A DNA stretch of 64,000 nt, from the NCBI GenBank assembly GCA_030295235.1, contig AP026126.1, forward strand, positions 1,674,001-1,738,000, written 5' to 3'. A program made the translations under genes and the position numbers. Positions within the stretch are counted from its first letter, which is position 1. Each line of letters starts with the position of its first letter. Below are positions 21,592-31,971 of this stretch, one piece after another. The DNA comes from Fistulifera solaris. Lineage: Eukaryota > Bacillariophyta > Bacillariophyceae > Naviculales > Stauroneidaceae. The notes below the pieces were generated by a model. The model was not told where the DNA came from, did not search any database, and worked only from the letters and a program-made list of their open reading frames with translations.

Positions 21592-23454
21592 TCAATGACC
21601 CGCTTTATGGGCCTTTTTCTTTCCCTTGCCTTTCTTTTTCTTTGAGTTTGCTGTCGACTGCTCGGTTCGGACTTTCGCAGCTGTTTCCTTCTTCATCATG
21701 GCTTCAAAATCTTCTTGATTGTTCGTAGGTGATGACTCTTCCGGAGAACCACCACTTCTCTCTGGGTCGAAGGCTGCTTGCAGTGATTCCTCCGATGACA
21801 AATCCCATAGAGCAAGCTGGTTCCCTGAACCACCGCATCCCAGCAACCACGGAGTAGATGGATAAAATGATAATGCAAACAGCTTACCCACGCACATATC
21901 CTTAGTCGTGACGAGTCTCGGAGAAATGTTGGCTGCGGGTGCATTGTTTTGTGGGTAAGCGTGCCACAATGACACCGTAGCGTCTCTCGAACAAGAAGCC
22001 ATCATTCCGGGGACTTTATGATTGTAAGCCAAATTTGTCACACCGCCATATTCATTTACAACGTGGGTCCAAAGGGGTGACGAGCTTTGAAATGATCTGA
22101 CGTCCCAACAACTCATCGACCCATCTTCGCATAAGACGGTCAGATACTCCGAATGAAAAGGATCCCAAGCAATGGCCTCGCAATCGGACGGTAATTTGAC
22201 GCTCTTTAAATTTTCACCATTCGTACGAGCATCTAAAAGTGCGACGGTGCGATCAAACGATCCTGTTGCGAGCAACGTACCCTCCGACGGATGCCACGCT
22301 ACGCATTGTACTTTGTCTCGGTGATGGGAGAAAGTGGCCGAATCGCAGCGCTCGTTAATGTTCCCGGATTCGCGAGTAACGTCCCATAGCTTAACAGTTT
22401 TATCTGCAGATCCACTGGCGAGAACTTGTCGATGAATCGTATTCCAAGAAAGCGACATGACAGCTTCCTCGTGACTTCCCGGTCGTAGCCCACTAGGAAG
22501 GGGCTTCCTTCTCTTCTCCGGTTGTTTACCTGCTGCAGCTTTAAGCATTTGCAATTTCAAAAGATCATCCGCTGCTGAGGTATCTTCTCCACCTAGCATG
22601 CATGTTGGTTCAAGGGCATTCATAATATCCAAATTCCAAATCTCAATACCAGGAGAAAAGGTTCCGACGGCGCAGAAATTTCCAGTTCGTCCACCTGTAG
22701 CGACTTGTCCGTGAGCGAGACACAATGGATAAGATGGCAAGGGAATATCATGGTGCACGAATAGGGTTCCAGTCACTTGATCGTAAACATGTACTTCCAA
22801 GGTCGCAAAATCCTGCAAATCACAATTTGTTAGAATTTCGTAATGTAAGGTTGGGTCGCCCAATGCAGCTGCCCCCAGATAATCGCTCACCTCCTCCGTT
22901 TTTGCAACAACTAAAATGGCGTCGTCTTCTTTTATTTCTATATCTTCAGCATCACTGTTTTCATCGTCGTCGGCTGTGGCATACATACCACCTGTCATCC
23001 CCGAATCTGCAAAACGCATAGCTTCAAGACCTTCGACATTCAACGCGTCAAACTCTCTGGTATCAGGTACGTCCGAAAGATCATCATCTTCGTCATCGGA
23101 AACCGAAGCGCCGGATTCGTCTTCTTTGCTTCCCTCGTCGGCTGGGCCTTCCTCTTGCTCGTCCTCGTCGCCAGCGTCTGTGTCGTCTCCCGCCATTAGT
23201 AAGTCGGCTACGTCTTCTTCGTCACTCGAATATTCGTCCATTCTCAGGTCAGCTGGGAGTGTATTTTCGGCTTTAGGCAAAACGATTCTCTCCTTTTTGT
23301 CCAGTTTGGCCATCAATTTGGATTCGAGCTCCGCCATGTCACCTCCTTGTTTCTCCATCAGTTCCAGAAGCTCGCGTTCCGTGCTGCTTATCTCGTACCG
23401 CTTAGGATTCGGGTCTGCGACGCCCCTGGGCACCCATGCTATAGATGATATCAT
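21592..23454 (-). CDS. PWP1: Periodic tryptophan protein 1 (PWP1), WD-repeat
   Basis: 620 residues, intronless. It begins MISSIAWVPRGVADPNPKRY, the conserved PWP1 start, followed by an acidic stretch. The block DFATLEVHVYDQVTGTLFVH then FVHHDIPLPSYPL is a PWP1 signature. WD repeats follow: SWNTIHRQVLASGSADKTVK, VAWHPSEGTLLATGSFDRTV, LTVLCEDGSMSCWDVRSF and MASCSRDATVSLWHA. The tail is Lys-rich (KKKKGKGKKKAHKAGH). PWP1 acts in ribosome biogenesis and rDNA chromatin in the nucleolus. No anomalies are visible. Confidence 0.92.
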   Translation of the reverse strand: MISSIAWVPRGVADPNPKRYEISSTERELLELMEKQGGDMAELESKLMAKLDKKERIVLPKAENTLPADLRMDEYSSDEEDVADLLMAGDDTDAGDEDEQEEGPADEGSKEDESGASVSDDEDDDLSDVPDTREFDALNVEGLEAMRFADSGMTGGMYATADDDENSDAEDIEIKEDDAILVVAKTEEVSDYLGAAALGDPTLHYEILTNCDLQDFATLEVHVYDQVTGTLFVHHDIPLPSYPLCLAHGQVATGGRTGNFCAVGTFSPGIEIWNLDIMNALEPTCMLGGEDTSAADDLLKLQMLKAAAGKQPEKRRKPLPSGLRPGSHEEAVMSLSWNTIHRQVLASGSADKTVKLWDVTRESGNINERCDSATFSHHRDKVQCVAWHPSEGTLLATGSFDRTVALLDARTNGENLKSVKLPSDCEAIAWDPFHSEYLTVLCEDGSMSCWDVRSFQSSSPLWTHVVNEYGGVTNLAYNHKVPGMMASCSRDATVSLWHAYPQNNAPAANISPRLVTTKDMCVGKLFALSFYPSTPWLLGCGGSGNQLALWDLSSEESLQAAFDPERSGGSPEESSPTNNQEDFEAMMKKETAAKVRTEQSTANSKKKKGKGKKKAHKAGH

Positions 23455-23780
23455 GGTGCTGAGCTATAAACTTCAAGAGTTGTTTGGCTTTCCAACGAGA
23501 TAAAGATAGCTTTTACAGCACTTATTGTTGAATGTTCAAAAAATAATGTGCGGAGAAAATTTTGTTCGGCCTCGAAATTCAAAGTTTTTCTTGGCTGTCA
23601 TTATTTAGGTGTGTCGTACGGACGATAAAATGATGATTAGGGATCGGGTCGTTCAAGTTTCTCTCATTGTTTGGAATATTTGGAAACTAGGTCTACTCGG
23701 TAAAAACTCTTAGGTGCAGCACTCTAGTCCTTCTAATTGACTTGAACATCGCTGACAAAAATAATATCTTTTTTCTTAGT

Positions 23781-25345
23781 TTATAGCTGCTCTGATGTGT
23801 TGCCGATTACTTGTTCATCGCTGTAGTATTTGTAGAACTGGTCCAACTCGAAGACGTTTTCTATACTTCCTAAAAAGGTGGGAACCCTAATCAAGCAAGT
23901 CAATAAAAACAGATGAGACAACCCTTTCTTTGGGACATCATCATAAACTTCAAGCAAGCAAACTCACCTTTGATGTGTTTCTTTCGGCTTGACGTCAAGT
24001 ATTCGCCTGCTACCTGTCGACCCAGCTCCTCCCGCCTGTTCCATGATCATTGCCATGGGTGCCGATTCGTAGAGCAGACGTAGCTTTCCTTCTTTATTGC
24101 CCAAAGTTCGAGGATATCCATAAATTCCACCATTGATAAGAACATTGTGAACATCGGCAACCATCGATCCAATATACCTTGCCGTGGATCTTTCCGAAGA
24201 AGAGGAAGATGAATGAGCTACTCATGCGGATCAAATATAATTGATTGCTGACAAAGTCTTACCGCTTTTTGATTGAGCTGGAGCCATGTTTCAGTGCGCT
24301 GAGATACTTTTGAACTGGTTCGTCGAAGTCGTTGTAATTGGCCTCGTTAAAGCTGTATATGGCTCCATTCGAAGGAACTCTGATATCTTGATGAGTGTGA
24401 AGAAATCTGGACACGTCAGGATCCAAAGTAAAGCCATCCACACCAGATCCTAACGTTAGTACTAAGATTGTCGTTGCACTTTCGACCGAGCACAAGAATA
24501 TGAGAAAGATGAAGTTACGCGAGCAGGCGAAGCAAGCCCATTCTTTCGACGTAACAAGACTTACGAGTACAAGCAATATCCAGCTGCCACCAATGAGTTA
24601 CCGTCCTGAAGAAAGCTTTCGGCATTTACTGGCTTTCCTGGTTGCGTGCGATAGATACCAAAAATGCTTCCCACCGGAAGTGAGGCGTCAATATTTTTCG
24701 ACCCGTCGATCGGATCGAAGACGGCAATGTATTCCCCTTGACCAAACACGGAATCATTCTTTCCATCATGAAGCGAATAGCAGGTGAGATTCCAGCTTGA
24801 GCATGCGTTGCACATTTGACTGAACCTTACCATGACATCAGCGCAACATCGGGGTTCATCTTCTTCTTCCGAGGCCACGGAATGAATATTACAGCTACTG
24901 CCACAAAAGGCTTGCATCATGATTGTGTTACAAAGAACATCCAGCTTTTGTTGAACCTCTCCTTGCACATTTTCTTCGAGAGGCTTTCCTGTCGAATCCA
25001 CTGCGACACCATACACATCATCGGTCTGCGCTCTTTGTACGATACGGTTGATTTGTTTACAAGCTTCCGCCACCGCCTGTAAAACCGGTTCTAAACCACG
25101 CAATTCCGGTCGTTTCCAGCATTCAATCTCCAAATATCGAGGAAATGTAGTCAACGCTTTCTTTTCAATTGTTTCGGAAGTTTGATCTGCCCGCTGTCGG
25201 ATGAATCATCCAAGGAAGTTGCGGACAGTCTGTGCGTTACATGTCTCAGTTTGTAGTTGCTCCGTGACGCAGCTTGAAAGCCCATCGACGGCGTTAGGCA
25301 ATGCAAGCAAAGGAAAACTCCGAATAAAGTGATTGAATGTCTCAT
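23781..25345 (-). CDS. FBP: Plastid fructose-1,6-bisphosphatase (6 exons, one-base frame break)
   Basis: Exons, 5' to 3': 24831-25345, 24565-24758, 24263-24478, 23968-24189 and 23781-23886. If the 5' frame break were an intron there would be one more. It starts [16 protein letters not shown], a signal peptide ending SMG|FQAA, the diatom plastid motif. Metal and substrate motifs are [21 protein letters not shown] (usual: DPLDGSSNID), [12 protein letters not shown] and [14 protein letters not shown] with EQAGG. Spliced junctions fit the family: [43 protein letters not shown]. The enzyme hydrolyses fructose-1,6-bisphosphate in the Calvin cycle. The 72-nt intron 24759-24830 is a multiple of three and has no stop. 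Near 25190 one G is missing from a GGG run on the coding strand. Confidence 0.88.
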
Positions 25346-26236
25346 TTGTGATTTGGATGCGCAATGAAAGACCCGGAACACGCCACGGCCCGGCGGCTGA
25401 TTCTATCGAGAATGAAGATTGTGACGCCTTTTCTATCAAACGGATTCTCGGTGCTATTAGAAAAACTTTCCAGATATGAGGCGGTCGATGTTGAAGCTTT
25501 ACTAAGTATTTTATCGTTACCAGGGGTTTTAAGCTTCGTTGAGATTGTCTCCATTTTTAGCAAACGTTTTCCATAGCTGCCAGCTACGGCCGGCAGCTGC
25601 CATGTCGTACCAGTACCAGTATCAGTAGGCGGCCTACGAGATTTCCACGTATGCATTCGAAGTGTTGTATCTTTGCTTTTCCTGTGTTTGATGTTCCAAG
25701 TAATGTCAATTCTTGGTAAGGGGCTCTATAAATGTATGTTGATGAATGTTTTGAGCTTCGTTGAGATTGTCTCCATTTTTAGCAAACGTTTTCCATAGCT
25801 GCGAGCTGCCGGTACCGAACCTGGTACAGATTACAGGAAAGGACGGTAGGACGTTAAAATTCTGCCTCTTGTACAAGATTCTACGTAGCATCTACGACGA
25901 GGCAGAATTTTACCTTCATCGACATTTTGTCCTCTCAATGTCCGTCAGACGCACGGCGAACCTCTCATCCATTCAACTTTCAACATCTCGCCTTTTGAAA
26001 GAAAAGATCTTCACCTCACACCATGGTCGAGGAGTCAGTCCATTATTAAATCAAGCATTTCACCCAACTCACACATCATGACAAGTTGCTTGTCGGTCGT
26101 TAAGTTCTGTTTGAGATAGCCTCTTTATCCCACGCTCCATTCCTTTCTCCTGACATCCTAGAGTGAGAAAATCAATAGCCACACTCTGTGCCATCAAAAG
26201 AATAAGACGAAGAAAACGAACTACTCCGTATCACAA
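25346..26236. other. Intergenic with a 60-bp direct repeat
   Basis: This divergent spacer separates FBPase (minus) and TRM7 (plus). Two 60-base copies beginning GTTTT(A/G)AGCTTCGTTG lie at 25526-25585 and 25748-25807, with two mismatches. A GTACC-rich patch (25605-25630) and CCGGTACCGAACCTGGTACA (25809-25828) flank the copies. ORF 25761-26081 (106 codons) shows no family resemblance and begins inside the second copy. Confidence 0.55.
25526..25807. repeat. Direct repeat pair, 60 bp, 222 bp apart
   Basis: Copy 1 is at 25526-25585 and copy 2 at 25748-25807. They differ at two of 60 positions, and sequence outside them is unrelated. They share GAGATTGTCTCCATTTTTAG and CAAACGTTTTCCATAGCTGC. No flanking target-site duplications are obvious. 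Confidence 0.85.
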
Positions 26237-27233
26237 ATGGGAAGGTTATCACGTGACAAACGCGACATCTTTTATAGGTTAGCAAAGGAGAAAGGCTACA
26301 GGGCCCGGTCTGCCTTCAAACTTTTGCAGCTTGATGCTGAATTTGATCTGTTCGGGCTAAAGTCGAACGGTGGTCTGAAAGTTCGACGATGTGTGGACTT
26401 GTGCGCGGCTCCTGGTTCATGGTCGCAGGTGCTTGCCGATAAATTGTATGATATCAAAGAAGAACTACGGAAAAATGCACATGATGATGGATCGGATGCA
26501 CCGATACCAAACGACCAAGGCATCTACTCAATCCCCGATATTGTCGCGATCGACTTACAGCCCATGGCACCTATCGATGGTGTCTTGACCATGCAAGGGG
26601 ACATCACATCGATTGAAACAGCGCAACGTGTCATTGAACACTTTCAGGGCGGGCGGGCAGAACTAGTAGTATGTGATGGAGCACCCGATGTAACGGGGCT
26701 ACATGACGTGGACGAATATCTGCAAAGCCAGCTGTTGTTGGCAGCCATGCTGATAACAACGCATGTTCTTTGCGACAACGGGACATTTGTGGCAAAGATT
26801 TTCCGTGGTCCTAACATCGGTTTCCTGTACTCGCAGCTTCGCCTACTGTTTGAAAGGGTCAATATCGCCAAACCGTCCAGCTCACGGAACTCTTCTATGG
26901 AGTCTTTCGTAGTTTGTCAAAAGTTTAAAGGCGCCCCCTATCAAAATCTCCCGCTAGATATTGGAGGTTATATCGATTTGCAAAGAATGAATCCCTTGAT
27001 TGGGTCTGATGTGACCAATGAACAAAGTTTCCACGATTTAGATCCGTCCGTCGTTCCTTTCATAGCCTGCGGCGATTTTGAGTGATTGGAGTTACAATGG
27101 ACAGGTCTTAGATGCTGATAAGAGCTACCCAATAGACGTTGAGCAATACAAACCACCGATTGCTCCTCCAATCAACCCTCCATACAATCAGAGCATAGCA
27201 TTACAAAAACAAGAGCGTAGAAAGATGGCTTGA
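26237..27233 (+). CDS. TRM7: tRNA 2'-O-methyltransferase TRM7/FTSJ1 (one-base frame break)
   Basis: Starts [20 protein letters not shown] then [19 protein letters not shown], the near-invariant start of TRM7. The SAM-binding motif is [19 protein letters not shown]. The catalytic K-D-K-E set is visible as K in [13 protein letters not shown] in [12 protein letters not shown] in [10 protein letters not shown] and E in [15 protein letters not shown]7 methylates tRNA anticodon-loop positions 32 and 34. The first frame stops at 27085, but a new frame continues [19 protein letters not shown] and [13 protein letters not shown], the family C terminus. Removing one T from the TTTT run at 27076-27079 gives [12 protein letters not shown], matching animal FTSJ1 (ACGDLS). 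Confidence 0.92.
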
Positions 27234-28229
27234 CAAGATTGCGGGTACGTAACTATGGATGTTTCCTTTCGATGCGCACGGGGATTTTCTTCAGGCATTT
27301 AAGGTTCAATCTTGAATGTCGTTTTACTCCTTCTGCAAGAACAATGTTGTCTGCTTTGCCCTTAGTGATCGTAACACAGTCGATCATTGAGCTTTACCGA
27401 TGGACCCACACACTGACTATTCTTGCTGTAATCTAGATAGGGAAGACTACTGATTACCATTTTGCACCGAAACTGAAATATAAGGATGACTAGGCTCAAG
27501 CGCAAGAATGTTGGAACTACTTTTTTTAATGAGTCCCATTACTTACGAAATCAACGAGTCTTTTGAGAAGGAAATGGCGTTATGGCTCCTTTGAATTTCA
27601 TATTGCTAGAAAGAATCAACGATTATCTTTAGAAGCTCGATTTGTTTTCCATCTTTGCGTTCTTTGTGAATAATGATTTGATCTGTAAAATTTTAGCTCA
27701 TCCTACGTATTGAATGGCAATGACAAATGGAGGTTTATGTGATAAATCCAACCGCAACATCAACGCCAGCAACAGCTTCAATGTAGTTATAATATTCGCT
27801 TTGTGGCTTGGCAAGAGCTGGTCAACAATCTTATCTTGGTCGTACAACTGTCCTTACGAGCAAGAAAATTCCGGGACTGAAATTTACTTGAGTCACGGCA
27901 AGTCAAGACAACACTTTGGTTCATACAATGGACTTTTTCGTGTCGCAGTGAGTGTCGGTACAAAATCTCGGATCTCCCACACGCCGCTGCCGATCACATT
28001 GGCGACCATTGCAATGTGGCAGGAAGTGCAAAATAAAATAATGATGTCTCTCATTTCTTTTCATTTCTAGTCAACCTGTCGTCTACTTTCTTGAGTGAAG
28101 CTGCGGTCTTGTTGCTAAGTCAACTAATTACTAGCAGTCCTTTTCGTACAGTGGCGATCAAGAAACACTTCTGAAACGAATGCGAGTGCCTTGTCCCTCC
28201 TTAAAACGACAATAATTTAAAACACCAGG
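27234..28229. other. Intergenic, no gene recognised
   Basis: About 1 kb without a convincing gene. ORF 27714-28070 (118 codons) has no recognisable domain and poor protein-like composition. No TACCWGGTA motif was seen here. Confidence 0.45.
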
Positions 28230-30384
28230 ATGCAACTACTAGGGGCTTCTATCACTCCCAATCCTGAGTTTGTATCAATATCCTTACTGATTAAGCAAGA
28301 TCATGCAAGTCACCAGGAGTCGGTGATAGAACGCACAATCCTCGTGTCACCTTCATCGACCATCTCTCAAATATCAGTCGACAATGCACTCCTGGAACTC
28401 CACAATTATCTGACTTATGTAATCAGCGCTTCTTCCGAGAAAAATTCAAATGAGTCGTCAGTAGACAGCGTCACTCTTGAGCTGCTGCGGGCGGATGAGA
28501 GATTACTTTCCTCGATGCAAATCTTTCGGCCGATTGTTGGCCAAGGGATGGGACTATACTACCGACTCGTGTGCCCAAGCGTCGGCAGTCCATTGTTTCA
28601 AAGCCTAGTTTCATGTTCTGTGTCCAGAAACGTTAGCGCAACCCCAGCGAAAGTAGACGTATCAAAGATTCAAGGGGTTATTTTTACTGTGGGGATTTCT
28701 GGTCTTGCTTCGGCGTACTGTTCTTCGCCTCTGGAATATTCCTTATCCCAGCGAGTTAGTGATTGTTTCAGCTTTATCGAAAAAGTTGGAGTAGAGGATA
28801 CAAATGCTACGAAACAGCTACTTTCATCGTTCCTGCTCTGGAAGGATGAGTCAAAGAAGTCAAATGCAGCTGTTGAAACAAGGAACGCTATTACTATTCC
28901 CGAGCTTGATGATGCCGCGAAAAGTTTAGTGTCGCCGCTACGGATAAACCGGAATAAGGCTGCTCCCAAATCGGCAGAAAATGGTTTCAAGAAACAAATA
29001 TCGACGATTCAAATGGTGGCCGCCAATTCTGCAGAAACTGCACGCGCGATGGTCGACCGAATGACTTTACTTTCGGTATCTGAATCACAAACACTTTTAC
29101 GCCCTTATGAAACACCAGGATTGCAAGGAGAGCGAATCTTGACTTTTCTGGATTATCAAAGTCTAGATTTAGACGGCGGAAGGGTGACGGGAAAGATGCT
29201 GATTTTGATGGCTTTGATTTTAAAGGCAATATCGAGTCCGTCTCAGTGAAAGGTGGTCTTGCTCCACAAAGCAGTCGAGTGAGTAGCACTGGCAGTGTGT
29301 CTTCACTCGGAAAACCACCTAAGCAATTTAAGGGCCCGCAAAAGGACACGAGGACGAAAGGTGCATCAGTTTCTGCGCTTTCTGCTCCCCGGACAGATGG
29401 CCAAGTACGAAGGAAGAACAAGTTACACTTTGACGACGATACATCCGATCATTTTAAGGGAGGTTCTAGTGTCGCTAGCGTGGGAAGAATTCAAGTCAAT
29501 ATTGCTTTGAACGAAGATCTTTCATGTTATTATAAGGATTCGCAACTGTCTACGTGTAGCGTCGAGGGCATCATTCAAGTAAGTTTGCTTACAACGTTCG
29601 AATTTTACGGTTTCATCTTTGCTGATCGAGTGTCTTATAGGTCCAGCTCAAAGCGAACGTAAGAACGCCGGGTCCATTTTATCTACTTTTGAGAGACCCC
29701 GCACAGCAAATAGCCTCATTGAACGAAAACAAGAAGTTTGCCGAGGACGTGACCACCGAGCTTGCAAGGGATAACGAAAGCGAGTATGCCGATCGAAAGT
29801 TTACTGTTAAAGTTCCAACAACTGAGAGCTATTACCCCATTTTACGTTACAAATGCTCATCAAATCTCCGACCTGTCCCGATCGTAAGTACTCAGGATGC
29901 TTTCACCGATCTGTTGACATAATATTCTTTTTCTTAAGTTTCTTTGACTGAAAAGCGAGTTCAAACAAGAGTAAAAGTCGATGACAATGCATGCCGCGTT
30001 GCTCTACAAATAAGTTCAAATCCAAACAATTCTGCGAGTCTGACGGATCTCACCATCATTATGAGTGCACCGGATCTTGTCGTAGGTGAAAGTCTATTAA
30101 CGCAGCCTGTAGGGGGAGTATGGGATGAAGAAAAGAGAGGCGTAGTATGGTGCGTTTCAGAGCTAGGTGGAGGCGAGAAGTTTCAACTTCAAGCTAGATT
30201 TGAAATGATTAAGAAGTGGACATCGAAAGACATCTTGCAGTTCCCCGTGACCGTACGTTGTCAATGCCTCTTTGCACAACTGAGTGAGATCGAAATGGAA
30301 GTAAGAGATATACCGGAACGTTATACAGCAGAAGTTGCAATGAAAGTCGCGAGGCGATTTCGAGTTTCTCATAGAGAGAAATAA
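28230..30384 (+). CDS. Muniscin/TCUP-like protein with C-terminal mu-homology domain (3 exons, one-base frame break)
   Basis: Exons 28230-29578, 29641-29883 and 29956-30384. The C-terminal third, VGRIQVNIALNEDLSCYYK then VQLKANVRTPGPFYLLL, RPVPI|RVQTRVKVDD, GGVWDEEKRGVVWCVSELGG and FPVTVRCQCLFAQLSEIEME, fits the mu-homology domain of muniscins or the TSET subunit TCUP. Those bind cargo or adaptors at clathrin-type coats. The acceptor at 29955 was chosen because it gives the family-like RPVPIRVQ. Exon 1 changes frame in 29170-29245; one extra G in the GGG at 29182-29184 gives DLDGGRGDGKDADFDGFDFK, a plausible linker. The N-terminal 300 residues are not recognised. Confidence 0.65.
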
Positions 30385-30541
30385 GTGTTAAGTTTAGGGC
30401 AATGGTGACGACTTACTTATGGAGGAAATTTAGTGCTAAGGAAGGAAACAATCGTAATCAATGCTAATCATTCAATTCTACGTTCAAATCTCTGTCACAT
30501 TTTCGTCATCTTCTTGCTTAAAGGGAATCATCGGGCTGGCG

Positions 30542-31353
30542 TCAGCTAGAGGCGTCGTGACGGCTTTTTTTTGACGAGTTGTGGATTCTCCAACATTGTT
30601 CTAAAGCTGCCAACGATTCAGTGTCTGTTGATGCAATAGACAACTGCGGCGAACGTGCCTCCTTGCGTCGTTGACTTCGCTTTGTAGCATTCCACTTGTT
30701 TTTGATGTCATTGTCCGTGCGATTCTTCATGAGCTTTGCCATTGCACTCCATCTGTGAGCACGCATTAAGGAACAACTTGAGAATAGCGAGAAATGGCAG
30801 ATATGTAGCACAGTTTTAAGCTTACCGAGGTCCAAATGAACGGTACATCTCATAAATCAGCTCTTCCTCTTCAGCTGTCCATTCCCCCTTTTTGATACCA
30901 GGACGAAGGTAGTTAGTCCATCGTTCCCGGCACTGTTTGGCGGATCGCTCTGTACCCATTACCATACAAACCTGGTTCCAGGCTCCGGTATTCTCGAGAT
31001 TAGGATCGTTTGTCATCACATCCTCGACGGCGTTGCAAAGATCCTTATCTTCCTGTACGTGGGGTCATCATCAGTGTTTGATTCCATTGGATAGTCACAC
31101 ATCATGGTCTTACCGATTTGGTCCAACGATTTCCTTTCTTGCCAGCACTCATCGCATCACTCAAGACACTCTGACTTGCTTCTTTTGAGAACTGTTCCAA
31201 AAGGTTTGGCTTGCTGGGAAGCTTTCGATGTGACCACATGGGAGTATGCATGGTCGAAGATTTGATGGAAGCACAATTGCCCGAATCCTGTAAGCGCATT
31301 TTCTTAGGACGAGGAGTATCGTTGTGCGCTGCTGAGCGCTTACGATCGCTCAT
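30542..31353 (-). CDS. R2R3-type MYB transcription factor (3 exons)
   Basis: Exons 31114-31353, 30826-31052 and 30542-30752 join to 225 residues. The spliced MYB region reads NRWTKS|EDKDLCNAVEDV, AWNQVCMVMGTERSAKQCRE, RWTNYLRPGIKKGEWTAEEE, ELIYEMYRSFGPR|WSAMAK and NRTDNDIKNKWNATKRS, which holds the regularly spaced Trp residues of two MYB repeats. It should bind DNA in the nucleus. The regions outside the repeats are Ser/Lys-rich without other domains. The start is the ATG at 31353, as the longer frame begins with TTG. Introns are about 60-73 nt. Confidence 0.92.
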
Positions 31354-31971
31354 TGTATCAGAAATCCCAGCAGACAGCGGCAATCTCAGTTGAGCTCGCG
31401 TTGATCAGCAGCGGTTTGTAGAACCTGTTGATGCAATCAGAGACTATGCAACAGGATTCGCCGTCGAATTCAGGATGTTCCTTTCCGCTGTATGATACAC
31501 ACTCGCTTCCGTTACTGTGTTTTATGACGATCATCGTTTGAAATCGCGTCGCGACGCAATCGGCGCATCAAGGCGAAGAGGATCCCAATTGGATTTAATT
31601 GCTTGATACCAGGTACCGTACCTGGTAATGAGAAGAAGAAAAAGAACGGTTTTCAATTTTTGCCGATCGTTTTTCCAATGCTTACCGAAGCGACATGACC
31701 AGCAGATCGACTTACTTGGATGCTAGAATTGTACTCCGTACCAGGTACCGTGCCGGTACCTGGTACCAGTACGGCACGGTACCAGTATGCGGCGGCATGT
31801 TGACAAGACTTCCGTCAGGCGTCGGGTTGATTTCGTCATTGCGTCTCTTTCGCGTGTCTCATCCATCGGAAATTCGAAAATGATACGGAGTACTGTAGTA
31901 GATTCCTTCGACATGATTATTTATGAGATAGCCTCTAGAGCCGCTTGCTATTTTTAAAAGTTAATTTTAAT
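31354..31971. promoter_or_regulatory. Bidirectional promoter region with TACCWGGTA cluster and hairpin
   Basis: The MYB gene (minus) and NAP1 gene (plus) are divergent across 618 bases, so this spacer should hold both promoters. Four TACCWGGTA motifs lie here (31607, 31619, 31739 and 31757). Around the last pair, GGTACCGTGCCG (31744-31755) and its exact reverse complement (31772-31783) enclose a 16-base loop containing the palindrome CTGGTACCAG. The sequence proves the structure; a promoter role is inference. Confidence 0.55.

Noticed and set aside
25194-25240. 47-nt intron to explain the FBPase frame change
   Set aside because: It would restore frame with GT..AG ends, but it is shorter than every other intron here. 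One extra G in the GGG run gives a smoother sequence ([15 protein letters not shown]) and fits the window-wide indel pattern.
25761-26081. 106-codon ORF upstream of TRM7
   Set aside because: It begins inside one copy of the 60-bp repeat and shows no family features.
29939-30384. Acceptor at 29938 for the last exon of the mu-homology gene
   Set aside because: It is out of phase with the donor after 29883; the acceptor at 29955 is in phase and gives the family-like RPVPIRVQ.
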